Positions 33,795 through 43,545 of a stretch of 64,000 nt of DNA are shown piece by piece (the first letter of the stretch is position 1; each line of letters begins with the position of its first letter). Under the pieces are notes generated by a model. It saw only the letters and a list, made by a program, of their open reading frames with translations, searched no databases and was not told where the DNA came from. The DNA is from Mucilaginibacter pallidiroseus (GTDB taxonomy: Bacteria > Bacteroidota > Bacteroidia > Sphingobacteriales > Sphingobacteriaceae), in NCBI RefSeq assembly GCF_007846085.1, contig NZ_VOEJ01000005.1:124001-188000 (forward strand), in the 5' to 3' direction. A program made the position numbers and the translations under genes.

Positions 33795-35539
33795 AAGTAA
33801 GAACTAAACTCAGGCTGGGATTCGGCTTTTTATTTGTAATTGTGCTGCTTTTTGGGGTTGCAGCGTTATTTTACATCCGCGATATCTCTGAAAACTCAAA
33901 GGTTATTCTGCAGGACAATTATGAGTCGCTGAGCTTTGCCCGGGAAATGCGCTCCATACTGGATAACAACCAATTGCCATTAAATGCCGCAGCAACAAAA
34001 AAATTCAATTACTATCTGGCCAAACAGCAACGGAATGTTACCGAGCCGGGCGAACTGAAGTTTACCCAGGCACTACAGCAAAACTTTGTTAAGCTTAACG
34101 GCGCCGGAACTGCAAATGCCGAAACCCTGCGACAATTGCGTATGTCACTTAGTGAGATTGAGCGTGTAAATATGAGATCGATCGTCAGGAAAAACGATAT
34201 TGCTCAGGCTGCAGTAAGCCGGGCTACCCTATTTTTGGGACTGGCCGGCAGCTTTACTTTTTTGGTATTGTTTAGCTTCAGCGTCAACTTTCCCGAATAT
34301 ATCGCCAATCCACTGCGTTCACTTGTAGAAGGTATCCGCGAAATAGGCCAAAAAAACTATGGCAAACGGCTCAATTTTACACAAAACGATGAGTTTGCCG
34401 AGGTAGCTGCAGCCTTCAACGCCATGGCCGTTAAATTAAACGACTGGGAGAATAGCAACCTGGCCACCGTTGTATCTGATAAGCGCCGTATCGAAACCAT
34501 AATTGAACAAATGCAGGACGCCATTATTGGCGTGAATCAAAATGACGAAGTGCTGTTTATCAACAATGCAGCCCGCAAAACACTCAGTTTAAATGATAAA
34601 GAAATCACTGGCAAAAACACCGGGTTACTTGCCAAAAGCAACGATCTGCTGCGCGCCATTTTAGCTGTTGGTAACACCGTAAAACCATTTAAAATAGTGA
34701 TTGATGGGCAGGAAGCGCACTTCCAGTTACAGACTACAGATATACAGGTGCCAAATATTGGCGATACCAACGATGGGTTGAGAATAGCAAGTAAATCTGC
34801 CGGTAAGGTTTACATTTTACGCAACATAACCGAATTTAAAGAGCGCGACGAAGCGAAAACTAACTTTATTGCCACGATATCGCATGAGTTGAAAACACCT
34901 ATCGCGTCTATCAAGATGAGCCTTAAGCTTTTGAATGATAACCGCGTTGGCGAAATGAATAAAGAGCAAGCGCAACTAATAGAACATATTAAAGACGATA
35001 ACGAACGCTTATTGAAGATAACCAGCGAACTGCTGGAACTATCGCAGGTAGAAACGGGCAACATCCAGCTCAACTTTGTACCATCCAACCCGGTAAATAT
35101 TATAGATTATGCGGTTGAATCCATTAAATTGCAGGCCGAACATAAGCAGGTGAGTATTGATGCACATGCTGCGGACAAATTACCGCAGGTGCAGGTTGAT
35201 ATCGAGAAAACGGCTTGGGTAATGGTGAATTTTCTGTCCAACGCTTTACGCTATAGCGCCGAGCGGTCAAAAATTTTGATAGACGTAAAACAAGCAGGTG
35301 CCTGGGTGGAGTTCTCGGTGAAGGATTTTGGCAAAGGTATTGACGAAAGTTACCAGAAGCGCTTGTTTGATCGCTATTTTCAGGTACCTACCGACGGGCA
35401 AAATAAATCGGGATCGGGCCTTGGGCTTGCTATCTCGAAGGATTTTATAAGTGCCCAGGGCGGTACCATTGGCGTTGAAAGCGAATTGGGCAGCGGCAGC
35501 CGCTTCTGGTTTAGGTTACCGGCAATTGCCGCGGCTTAA
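33791..35539 (+). CDS. HAMP-PAS sensor histidine kinase (partner of split KdpD)
   Basis: The 582-residue kinase has two membrane helices (about 10-30 and 144-165) bounding a periplasmic domain of about 110 residues, a HAMP linker (166-218), a PAS domain (about 235-350), HisKA with His365 (ISHELKTP), and an ATPase domain with NFLSNALRYS, DFGKGI and GSGLGLAIS. It overlaps the kdpD-like gene by four bases (ATGA), so the two are translationally coupled and probably form one split sensor. The likely partner regulator is the sigma-54 activator at 25067, as no response regulator is adjacent. Confidence 0.92.
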   Translation: MKVRTKLRLGFGFLFVIVLLFGVAALFYIRDISENSKVILQDNYESLSFAREMRSILDNNQLPLNAAATKKFNYYLAKQQRNVTEPGELKFTQALQQNFVKLNGAGTANAETLRQLRMSLSEIERVNMRSIVRKNDIAQAAVSRATLFLGLAGSFTFLVLFSFSVNFPEYIANPLRSLVEGIREIGQKNYGKRLNFTQNDEFAEVAAAFNAMAVKLNDWENSNLATVVSDKRRIETIIEQMQDAIIGVNQNDEVLFINNAARKTLSLNDKEITGKNTGLLAKSNDLLRAILAVGNTVKPFKIVIDGQEAHFQLQTTDIQVPNIGDTNDGLRIASKSAGKVYILRNITEFKERDEAKTNFIATISHELKTPIASIKMSLKLLNDNRVGEMNKEQAQLIEHIKDDNERLLKITSELLELSQVETGNIQLNFVPSNPVNIIDYAVESIKLQAEHKQVSIDAHAADKLPQVQVDIEKTAWVMVNFLSNALRYSAERSKILIDVKQAGAWVEFSVKDFGKGIDESYQKRLFDRYFQVPTDGQNKSGSGLGLAISKDFISAQGGTIGVESELGSGSRFWFRLPAIAAA

Positions 35540-35567
35540 CGCCTCGCCAGCTTTTAATATTTATACA

Positions 35568-37001
35568 ATGAACAGAACTATAAAAGACGATCCTGATACG
35601 GATCAGAACACACTAACTATCGAAAAAATTGGCGGTACTTCCATGACCGCCTTACAACAGGTAATTGATAATATAATATTGTTTGGCAGCGATGGTAACA
35701 CACCGCGATACAACCGTGTTTTTGTAGTATCGGCCTTTTCGGGCGTTACTGATATGCTGCTCGAAAATAAGAAGAATGGTAAACCCGGCGTTTACCACGC
35801 CTTTAAAAAATACCAGGATTTTAACCGCCCGCTCAAAAAATTAGTTGCCAGCCTTAAAACCATTAATAACAGGTACCAGCCGCTTGGCCTGAATGTGGAG
35901 TTAGCTAACATCTTTTTAGAAAAACGGATTTACAAAGCACAAAAATACTTGAGCAACCTAGCAAACATCCTGTCATCAGGCTATGTAAGCAAGGAAGGCA
36001 TATTGCAGGCCGCACGGGAGATCCTGGCATCTATTGGCGAAACACATTCGGCATATACGCTCACGCAGATACTGCAAAACAGAGGCATTAACACACAGTT
36101 AATCGACCTGAGCGGGTTCGACGATCATAACTCCTTTACGATAGACCAACGTATTAAAAGCGCATTTAAACACATCAACCTTAGCGATAGCATTTGCATA
36201 GTTACGGGCTATGCGAAAGGCACTGAGGGTATTATGCGCGAGTTTGACAGGGGCTACTCCGAAGTTACCTTCAGCAAAATTGCCCAGATCCTGAAACCGC
36301 ACGAGGCCATAATCCATAAAGAATACCACCTCTCTACCGCCGACCCGGCAATGGTCGGCATCGATAACTGCCTTCCGGTTGGTTTTACCAATTATGATAT
36401 AGCCGACCAGTTGGCTGATGTAGGTATGGAAGCCATACATCCAAAAGCATCAAAGCCGCTTGAAATTGGCAAGATTGACCTGCGTATAAAAAATACGTTT
36501 GAGCCATCGCACCCCGGTACGCTTATTACCCGCGACTATGTTAGCGAACACAAGCGTGTAGAGATAATTACCGGTACCGACAAGCTTTTGATAGTTGATG
36601 TTTACGACCCCAATATGGTTGGCAACGTGGGCAGCGATTTACTGATTATGCAAATATTAGCTAAATACGGAATAAGCTACACGTTTAAAACCACCAGCGC
36701 CAACAGCATATCAACTGTTATTTGGGAAAAAGATTATTCTAGAAAACTCATTGCAGACCTGTCTGCGGCTTTTGAACAGGTCACGGTGGCACCTGCGGCG
36801 ATGGTATGCTTGTTGGGCTCAAATATGGACAGGCCCGGTTTATTGGCCAAAAGCGCAGCCGCATTGGCATCGGTAGATATCAATATCATGAGCGCAGGCT
36901 TGGCCATGCGTAAGGTAAATATTCAATTCCTTGTAGCCCGGGAGCATTACGCCGCAGCAATTGTGGCACTCAACAGCGCAATGAGCAGCAATAATAGTTA
37001 A
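35568..37001 (+). CDS. Aspartate kinase, ectoine-associated (Ask_Ect-like) type
   Basis: The start at 35568 gives 477 residues (MNRTIKDDPD); an upstream in-frame ATG at 35451 lies inside the kinase gene and is unlikely. The N-terminus has EKIGGTSM rather than the K-F-G-G-T-S of LysC/ThrA enzymes. FVVSAFSGVTDMLLENKKNG, GETHSAYTL, FDRGYSEVTF and IHKEYHLSTADPAMVG resemble, as I recall it, the specialised aspartokinase encoded in ectoine clusters. A C-terminal ACT region (about 400-477) is present. It would phosphorylate aspartate for the aspartate-semialdehyde branch. It directly follows the kdp sensor and precedes a membrane protein by nine bases; ectABC is not in the window. Confidence 0.85.
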   Translation: MNRTIKDDPDTDQNTLTIEKIGGTSMTALQQVIDNIILFGSDGNTPRYNRVFVVSAFSGVTDMLLENKKNGKPGVYHAFKKYQDFNRPLKKLVASLKTINNRYQPLGLNVELANIFLEKRIYKAQKYLSNLANILSSGYVSKEGILQAAREILASIGETHSAYTLTQILQNRGINTQLIDLSGFDDHNSFTIDQRIKSAFKHINLSDSICIVTGYAKGTEGIMREFDRGYSEVTFSKIAQILKPHEAIIHKEYHLSTADPAMVGIDNCLPVGFTNYDIADQLADVGMEAIHPKASKPLEIGKIDLRIKNTFEPSHPGTLITRDYVSEHKRVEIITGTDKLLIVDVYDPNMVGNVGSDLLIMQILAKYGISYTFKTTSANSISTVIWEKDYSRKLIADLSAAFEQVTVAPAAMVCLLGSNMDRPGLLAKSAAALASVDINIMSAGLAMRKVNIQFLVAREHYAAAIVALNSAMSSNNS

Positions 37002-37010
37002 ACGTTTACT

Positions 37011-37652
37011 ATGAATAGCAAAATTAAGGCTAACGAAGCATACGTTAAACACCACCAGGAAATTGAGGATATAGGCCGGTCAAACGTTTGCCCCATAACC
37101 ATTTTGGAACAACAGGGTGGGCAGGCGTTTTTATTTAGGAAGATTCAAACATGGTTACGTTTGCAAAACCAAAAGCTTGACTATCGCTTGCTGTATTGCG
37201 ACATAGCTGTTTGCTGTGTTTATATATTGTTTATTTTCAGCGCGCTTACGTTCAATTCGGTTGTTTTATCGCAAGATTGGCTTTCAGCTATCATCGTAAT
37301 TGTATTGCTGGCCGGCTGTATACTATTTATAGGCATTCACTTAGTGCCTTATAAAAAAAGTGATACCATCGCCCCCAAGCCTGTTGCTGAAACCTGGGCA
37401 AGTTACAGGCAAATAATTAGCAAGCTGCCCGCTGCTTTAAAAGCATATACGTGCACCTTCATTTTACTCCTGCTGATGTTTGGCTATAACGAATTATATC
37501 CTATTCAGATGTTAAGCGCATTTTTGTTACTAAGCACTGCAATACTCTTTGGAACAGGTGTTTATTTGCTATCCAAAGCGCTGAACGCCAAATACATCAC
37601 CAAGGTATATGTTACCGAAACTGCAAGGTTTGTGCGTAACAACCATATATAA
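37011..37652 (+). CDS. Hypothetical membrane protein downstream of the aspartokinase (213 aa)
   Basis: The 213-residue protein has a soluble N-terminus of about 60 residues, then four hydrophobic helices in two pairs (about 65-85, 90-112, 145-160 and 165-188) and a short basic tail. I do not recognise the family. Its ATG is nine bases after the aspartokinase stop, and a terminator follows, so it is the last gene of the kdp-sensor-aspartokinase transcript. A role in osmotic or potassium physiology would be guilt by association only. Confidence 0.6.
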   Translation: MNSKIKANEAYVKHHQEIEDIGRSNVCPITILEQQGGQAFLFRKIQTWLRLQNQKLDYRLLYCDIAVCCVYILFIFSALTFNSVVLSQDWLSAIIVIVLLAGCILFIGIHLVPYKKSDTIAPKPVAETWASYRQIISKLPAALKAYTCTFILLLLMFGYNELYPIQMLSAFLLLSTAILFGTGVYLLSKALNAKYITKVYVTETARFVRNNHI

Positions 37653-37675
37653 AGGCTCAACACCCACTCAATAAT

Positions 37676-37703
37676 AAGGCTGCCTTTTCAGGGGCAGCCT
37701 TTC
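37676..37703. terminator. Rho-independent terminator after the kdp-aspartokinase unit
   Basis: AAGGCTGCC-TTTTCAG-GGGCAGCCTT forms a stable hairpin 24 bases after the stop codon, between convergent genes. Confidence 0.85.
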
Positions 37704-37803
37704 AGGGTTTGTTCGTTACAACCAATTAACTAATAAACCAATTTCAGGGCTGATATGCCGTTTCATAATCATGGCAATTTGATAGCCTTTGTTTGTTTAA
37801 GCT

Positions 37804-39171
37804 TTAGGCTTTTTTAACCAATGCGTATTCAATTTTTGGATAGCCCCTAACACCACCGTCCTGTGTGGTAAAGCTTACAAACTTCAGCTTATATACATTG
37901 CCTGCCGCATCTTTTACAACATAAAAACGATCTGTTTTTACACCAACTGTGCCGGTTGTTGCGCGCCAGTTTGATCCGATTGTATTACGGCCCGCCGCAA
38001 AGTTTGTAGTGGCAATATTGGCTTCGCCGTAGGCAGCGTAAGTAACCGAGCTGGTAAGCACTTCAGCCACCTGCGTATTGTTAAGGTAGTTGGTAAATAC
38101 CAGGTCAGAAAAAGCGTATGGGGTTGTGCCGGTGTAGTAAATGCTGTATGTCCATACAATGTCCCAACGGTCTTTAGCCGGCTCAACGGCAACGGCGGCA
38201 CCGCTGTCAAAATTGATGTAGTTGAAATTGCGAGCTGTATTTTTAGTAACCGTGAGGGTTTTAAATGTAGTTTCGTTGAGCTTGGCATATTGTAGGGTGT
38301 AGCCGTTTGTTGCACGCAGTACACGTATCTTTATCAGATCAGCGGCGGCGGCAGTGCTTCCCGAACCACCAACACGGTTAATTACATAAACTTTGTTGTT
38401 TGCATCCGTTGCAGACACACCGGCAATAGCTGTTTTTGTTAAATCGCCGTTTACATCATCAAAAGTGCTGAACGATCCTTTGCCAAAACCAAGCTCCAGG
38501 TTGGCAAGGGTAACATCATTTGCTGTAACGGCATTGATATCCGTTTTATCAACCATAACGGTCGATGCAACGGCAGTGTTATTTAGAATAACACGGAAAT
38601 CATCGCCATTATAAAAGCCTAAATCCCAGCTGGTACGCAGTACTGATGATTGCGCGTTGGCACTAAGATCTACATAAACCGAGTTAACCGCTGCCGAACC
38701 GCCGGTTCCACCCTCTAACGTTAATGCAGAACCCGTAGATACGATTGAAGAAAAGCTTAGCTTTAGTGTTTTGGTGCTGCCAACAACAACTGGCGAACCT
38801 GCAGAGGCTACATCAAATGTAACAGACTCGGTGCCGTTTAAAAACACGCCCTCTTTTTTTGTCAGCTTAAAGGTCACCGAGCTAGCCCCCGCAGGTACGG
38901 TTAAATTCAACTGGTTATTTGTTGCAGCAGGCGTCGTAGTAAATTCGGTACCATAGGCCACGCCTGCGCCGGTTAAGTTAACAACAACCGGTACTGCAAC
39001 ATCTGTAGCGCGGCCAAGGTTTAATGTAATGTCGATGGAAGCATCTGCCGATGCAATACCCTGGCTGGCTGCCGTAAAGTTTAGGGTGTTATCGGGTAGT
39101 GCAGGGTCGCTCTTTTTACAGGCTGCAGCCAAAATGGTAACGCTTAAGAATAAGTAGAGTAGTTTTTTCAT
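37804..39171 (-). CDS. HmuY-family lipoprotein (probable haem-binding)
   Basis: The 455-residue protein has lipobox LAAAC (Cys18). Residues about 30-145 are a beta-rich domain like Calx-beta (NLTVPAGASSVTFKLT), which is extra to the shorter, classical HmuY. The HmuY fold follows: VYVDLSANAQSSVLRTSWDL near the start of the domain and DRFYVVKDAAGNVYKLKFV near the end. HmuY proteins capture haem and pass it to a TonB receptor. It lies 33 bases after such a receptor on the same strand, which supports a haem-uptake pair. The haem-binding His residues of the Porphyromonas protein cannot be confirmed here. Confidence 0.82.
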   Translation of the reverse strand: MKKLLYLFLSVTILAAACKKSDPALPDNTLNFTAASQGIASADASIDITLNLGRATDVAVPVVVNLTGAGVAYGTEFTTTPAATNNQLNLTVPAGASSVTFKLTKKEGVFLNGTESVTFDVASAGSPVVVGSTKTLKLSFSSIVSTGSALTLEGGTGGSAAVNSVYVDLSANAQSSVLRTSWDLGFYNGDDFRVILNNTAVASTVMVDKTDINAVTANDVTLANLELGFGKGSFSTFDDVNGDLTKTAIAGVSATDANNKVYVINRVGGSGSTAAAADLIKIRVLRATNGYTLQYAKLNETTFKTLTVTKNTARNFNYINFDSGAAVAVEPAKDRWDIVWTYSIYYTGTTPYAFSDLVFTNYLNNTQVAEVLTSSVTYAAYGEANIATTNFAAGRNTIGSNWRATTGTVGVKTDRFYVVKDAAGNVYKLKFVSFTTQDGGVRGYPKIEYALVKKA

Positions 39172-39204
39172 GAATGTATTGTTATTGTGATTTATTGTGA
39201 TGTA

Positions 39205-41457
39205 TTAATATTTACTGAACTGATAGGTTATACCCAGGAAGTATGAGCGACCGTAACCCAGCGGCACCGGGCCGCCTGTGCTGTGTGCACCGCCAACATC
39301 AGTTGAGGTATTATTCACCGTAGTTACGTTAAACAGGTTGCGTACGCCGCCCGCCACGGTAAATGATTTGTTGATGACTTTGTTGATGGTTAAATCCGCA
39401 GTGGAAAAGGCGGCACGTTCGGCACGGCGTATGGTGGTAACGCCATTTACGGCCGATAACTCGTAAACAGGCAGTTTGCCGTTATATTTATAGAATAAGC
39501 TCACATCGGTTTTGATGCCGGTAAAGTGGTACATGATATTGCTATTCACTTCCGGATACCAGGTAAAGCCGGGCAATGTGCTATCCTCCTGCTGCATGCG
39601 GTTGTAAATACCTGTGTAGGAGAAGCCAAGCTTGGCTGTAAGGTTTTTATAGTTGAGCGTGTTCTCGAACGTACCGCCGGTGGTTTTGGATTTATCCACG
39701 TTGATATAAGTCATTACCGAAGGATCAGCAGCATCATACCCTGTTGTGATGAGGTTTTTAAATTGGTTATAAAATCCACCTATCGACGAACGGATAGTTA
39801 AAGGCCCGCTGTTCATCACCCGCCACGCCAACGAGCCGTTAAAGCTATTGGAGTATTCGGCTTTTAAGTTCTCGTTACCACGGATAGAATGACTGGCATC
39901 AAAAAAATTGAAATATAACTCACGCAATGCCGGTGAGCGGAAACCACGCGCGTACGAAAGCCTTAGATCGACATCGTCGGATAATTTGACTTTTGTATTC
40001 AACGACGGGATTATAGGAGGGGCATCATAAACAGAGTTTTTATTAAATCTGGCTCCGGGCCTCAGGCTAACCGGGCCAAGCACTATCTCTGATGACAGGA
40101 AAAAAGCATAATCATTTATGGTAGGCTTGCCTGATATACGCGCGCCGCTGCTACCTGTCAGGCTAACCTCAATACCAGGCTGTAAGGAAACCTTTTCGCT
40201 CAGTTTGTACTGTGCCGTGCTACGGAAAAACTTTGTATCAAAAATTGCTTTATCCTGCTCGCCCGTACCGAGTGTTAGCCGCACATCTCCGGTGGCAAGG
40301 TTTGTATTTGTGGTTTGGGTGCGGCGGCTGTAATCGGTGTATGACGCTGCACCGTTGATACTCAGCCTATCGTTTACCTGCCACTCGGCCTGTAGCTGGT
40401 GCATCCAGCGGGTGGTTAAATAGCGCACATCGGTACGGGTATTTTCGGCAGTTGGTGTACCCTCTTTGTAAAGCGTTTCGTCGGTACCGTCAACCCTGTA
40501 CCATACGTGCAGGCTGTTTGTAAGATAGCCCAGCACGGCATCACCAAGGTATTGCTCCTTGGGCATCCAGCCAAGGCGGGCACCATCAAAAAAGTTGCGG
40601 GTAAAGTTTCCTGCTGACTGCCAGCCCTTATGCTCCCAGTTAATGCCAACATTCTCCAGGTGGGTACCGCTTCCGTTGAATGGCTGGTATTCCTTGCCGG
40701 CAGTTTCCTCCTGCACGCGGGCAACCAGCCGCAGGCTTTCGCCGCCTGAACCCTTTTTTGTAATAAGGTTAATTACGCCGCCAAGGGCATCAGTACCATA
40801 ACTAACAGACATTGGCCCCTCTACAATTTCAATATGGTCAATGCTGTTAACATCCACCTGGTTAAGGCTCTCACGGGTATCGCCGCGATCAAGCAATGGC
40901 ACGCCATCAAGCAATATCTTAACCCGCTGCCCGGATATGCCCATCAATGTAATATCCGTGGTACCCAAAGTAAGGTCGTTGCTAAAACGGAAACCTAATT
41001 GGTCGGTAAGCACATCCTGAACTTTAGCCGGGTTGCGCATCTTTATCTGCTCGGCAGTAATTGTACGTACCAGGTATACTGAGTTTTTTAGGGATTGCGG
41101 CGCATACTGGCCTGTAACCACCACATCTTTAAGCTGAATGGAACTGACTTCCAAGGTGACGTCGGCCAGTTGCGTAACTTTCCCCGCAGCAATAGTTACC
41201 TGTTGCTGATTTGTGGTCATACCCATTGCCTTAAATTGCAAAGTGTAGCTGCCCGGTTTTATATTGATAATATACCTTCCGTTAGCATCAGTACTTGCGC
41301 CGTAATTAGTGCCTGGTATTGAAACGGTTACGCCTGCTGCGCCTTTGCCATCGATCGTCAAAACACGACCTTGCAAACTACTTGTAGTTTTTTGTGCTAA
41401 TAGGGTGGTTGAAATAATAAGTAAGTAAATAGTAACTGAGTAAACACATTTTATCAT
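39205..41457 (-). CDS. TonB-dependent receptor (HmuR-like), partner of the HmuY lipoprotein
   Basis: The 750-residue receptor has a signal peptide (1-21), a CarboxypepD_reg-like domain (about 27-105), a plug (about 115-230; VKILLDGVPLLDRGDT and SYGTDALGGVINLITKK) and a 22-strand barrel ending GITYQFSKY. The length, about 650-750 residues, is that of siderophore/haem receptors rather than SusC proteins (about 1000). The following HmuY-like gene suggests haem as the ligand. It is divergent from the ECF sigma gene at 41758. Confidence 0.9.
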   Translation of the reverse strand: MIKCVYSVTIYLLIISTTLLAQKTTSSLQGRVLTIDGKGAAGVTVSIPGTNYGASTDANGRYIINIKPGSYTLQFKAMGMTTNQQQVTIAAGKVTQLADVTLEVSSIQLKDVVVTGQYAPQSLKNSVYLVRTITAEQIKMRNPAKVQDVLTDQLGFRFSNDLTLGTTDITLMGISGQRVKILLDGVPLLDRGDTRESLNQVDVNSIDHIEIVEGPMSVSYGTDALGGVINLITKKGSGGESLRLVARVQEETAGKEYQPFNGSGTHLENVGINWEHKGWQSAGNFTRNFFDGARLGWMPKEQYLGDAVLGYLTNSLHVWYRVDGTDETLYKEGTPTAENTRTDVRYLTTRWMHQLQAEWQVNDRLSINGAASYTDYSRRTQTTNTNLATGDVRLTLGTGEQDKAIFDTKFFRSTAQYKLSEKVSLQPGIEVSLTGSSGARISGKPTINDYAFFLSSEIVLGPVSLRPGARFNKNSVYDAPPIIPSLNTKVKLSDDVDLRLSYARGFRSPALRELYFNFFDASHSIRGNENLKAEYSNSFNGSLAWRVMNSGPLTIRSSIGGFYNQFKNLITTGYDAADPSVMTYINVDKSKTTGGTFENTLNYKNLTAKLGFSYTGIYNRMQQEDSTLPGFTWYPEVNSNIMYHFTGIKTDVSLFYKYNGKLPVYELSAVNGVTTIRRAERAAFSTADLTINKVINKSFTVAGGVRNLFNVTTVNNTSTDVGGAHSTGGPVPLGYGRSYFLGITYQFSKY

Positions 41458-41757
41458 TATTTAGACTAATTAAAAATAATAATGCAAATATGAGTACTTT
41501 GCTATTCGTTAATCAACGCGAAACGGATTTAAATAGACGCAAAACGGATTTTTATTAGTTGTGTTGAGAGGGCTTAGATTTCCATAATATTTCACATTTC
41601 CTGACGGATAGTGATCCTAAGAAGATGTATCACAAAAGATACAGAGCATTAACATTTAAGTTAACGGTTTTATGACATTTGCATTCACAGCTATCAAATG
41701 TTTTTAGGATGTTTGTAGATTATTTTTAAGCGTTGCCAAGCTGACTACCGGGCCGGA
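41458..41757. other. Divergent intergenic region between the TonB receptor and the ECF sigma gene
   Basis: No ORF is seen. CGAAACGGATTT and CAAAACGGATTT (around 41519-41552) form a direct repeat that may be a regulator site for the receptor gene. No Fur box, terminator or promoter matching TTTG-TAnnTTTG can be assigned with confidence. Confidence 0.35.
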
Positions 41758-42342
41758 ATGATGTGTGATTTTACCAAGTTAACCGAAGAAGAATTGATCG
41801 ATCTGCTCAAGCTGGATAAGCCTGCAGCATTTCGCGAAATTTATCGCCGGTATTGGAAAGAACTGTATGCCGCTGCCTACAAGCGCCTCAAAAACAATGA
41901 AACTGCCGAAGAAGTTACGCAGGAAGTGTTTACCACATTTTGGCACAAGTGTACTGAGATCAGTATCAGCCAAACGATAGCCGGCTATCTGCATAGCAGT
42001 ACAAGTCATCTAATTATTGATCAATTCAGGAAAGAGCAGGTACGGGCTCGTCACCGTGAATCATTCAAATTAGTCTATTCGGAAAGCGACACATCTACCG
42101 AAGATTTGATCCTGGCAAAAGATCTTGAGGAAACCATAGCCCACGAGGTAAATGCCCTACCCGACAAATGCCGTTCTGTTTTCGCACTAAGCCGGATAGA
42201 ACATAAAACCAACAAGGAAATTGCCTTTGAGCTGGGCATTTCTGAAAAAACGGTTGAACATCATATCACAAAAGCATTAAAAAGGATAAGGCTTGGCTTA
42301 GGTAACGCCCTGTTTCTCATGGGCTTCCTGCTACTTAAATAA
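41758..42342 (+). CDS. ECF RNA polymerase sigma factor (FecI-like)
   Basis: The 194-residue sigma-70 family factor has region 2 (FREIYRRYWKELYAAAYKRL, then EEVTQEVFTTFW) and region 4 (LPDKCRSVFALSRIEHKTNK, then EIAFELGISEKTVEHHITKA). It begins with MMC; either ATG could be the start. It is followed by a FecR anti-sigma gene and an STN-bearing SusC, the standard Bacteroidota cell-surface signalling cassette. The sigma factor would activate the downstream susCD when its ligand is present. The C-terminus ends in a hydrophobic tail (LFLMGFLLLK), which is seen in other family members. Confidence 0.94.
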   Translation: MMCDFTKLTEEELIDLLKLDKPAAFREIYRRYWKELYAAAYKRLKNNETAEEVTQEVFTTFWHKCTEISISQTIAGYLHSSTSHLIIDQFRKEQVRARHRESFKLVYSESDTSTEDLILAKDLEETIAHEVNALPDKCRSVFALSRIEHKTNKEIAFELGISEKTVEHHITKALKRIRLGLGNALFLMGFLLLK

Positions 42343-42431
42343 CAATAAATATTTTTTTTAATTCAGAGTAAGGGTTGCGCTTGATATAAACGTCAATGTA
42401 TATATAAGCCCAAGTTATAAACGCTACCTTC

Positions 42432-43490
42432 ATGAACAAACCTTTACCAGGCAATTTACTGGATAAGTATTTAAACGGCACGTGTTCCGCTATGGAAGAG
42501 GAATTGGTGTTGGCCTGGTATAAATCGTACGACAAGGAAGCAGACCATATTTCGGGCCTGAGCGAGGCTGAGCAGTTGGCGCTTGAAGAAAAGATATATG
42601 ACGCCATTCTTCAAAAAATTGCCTATCGGCAGCCAATTGTCGAAGCACAAGTTATTGAATTGAATAAACCTAAGCTTCCCTGGTATAAAATTGGCGCGGC
42701 CGCGGCCGTTATTACAATTGCGGTTACCGCAGGCATTTTTTATACTAAAAGCAACACCACCCCCGCCCCGCATACTGCCAGTGCCGAAACTGTTGAATAT
42801 ATCTTAATAGCCAACAACTCTAATCACATCTATAAATCGGTCTTGCCAGATAGCAGTACCGTTTGGGTAAACCCACATGCTACGCTAAAATATCCGAGTG
42901 TGTTTGACAAAGCGGCCCGCATGGTGAGCATGACCGGCGAATGCTTCTTTGAGGTAACTAAAAATCCAAAAAGGCCGTTCATCATAACCAGTAATAACAT
43001 CATAACCAAAGTTTGGGGAACCAGCTTTTTTGTGCGCGATAATGATATCGATAAAGCAGCTTCTGTATCTGTTGTTACGGGAAAAGTGTCTGTTTCAGTA
43101 AAATCAAAAACCAGCACTAACAATATCGCGCAGCTTAATAAGGGAGAAGTTATTCTTTACCTGAAACAAAAAGCTGTTTTCAGCAGGGCGACTAAAGCGC
43201 TGCAGATGCAAAGCAACAAACCCGATGCGGAGTTGCAAATATGGAAACATGCCAACCTGGTATTTGATAATAAAGCATTGCGGGATATTGTGCCACAATT
43301 AAATGCTACATACAACGTAAATATTAAAGTTGCGGACGATAAGCTAAACAGGTTTATGCTTAATGCGGATTTGACAGGCCTTAACCTGCCTGATGTTTTA
43401 GATGCCTTAAGCAAGGCGTTGAATATTGACTATTCTTTTATCAATAATACTATTGTACTTAACCAACCAATAAATTACCGTAAAAATTAA
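42432..43490 (+). CDS. FecR family anti-sigma factor
   Basis: The 352-residue protein has a cytoplasmic N-terminus (about 1-80), one membrane helix (WYKIGAAAAVITIAVTAGIF), the periplasmic FecR domain (YKSVLPDSSTVWVNPHATLK; GECFFEVTKNPKRPFII) and a C-terminal STN-like DUF4974 domain (LRDIVPQLNATYNVNIK). It holds the ECF sigma factor and releases it when the STN domain of the neighbouring SusC signals ligand binding. It lies 89 bases after the sigma gene. Confidence 0.94.
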   Translation: MNKPLPGNLLDKYLNGTCSAMEEELVLAWYKSYDKEADHISGLSEAEQLALEEKIYDAILQKIAYRQPIVEAQVIELNKPKLPWYKIGAAAAVITIAVTAGIFYTKSNTTPAPHTASAETVEYILIANNSNHIYKSVLPDSSTVWVNPHATLKYPSVFDKAARMVSMTGECFFEVTKNPKRPFIITSNNIITKVWGTSFFVRDNDIDKAASVSVVTGKVSVSVKSKTSTNNIAQLNKGEVILYLKQKAVFSRATKALQMQSNKPDAELQIWKHANLVFDNKALRDIVPQLNATYNVNIKVADDKLNRFMLNADLTGLNLPDVLDALSKALNIDYSFINNTIVLNQPINYRKN

Positions 43491-43545
43491 ATATGAGGAA
43501 AAACGAACCAGAAATCAACCTATAAACATCTCAAAAGCAAAAAAA

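Noticed and set aside
35451..35567. Longer aspartokinase start within the histidine kinase gene
   Set aside because: The extra 39 residues are an out-of-frame reading of the kinase end and the family begins near the EKIGGTSM motif.
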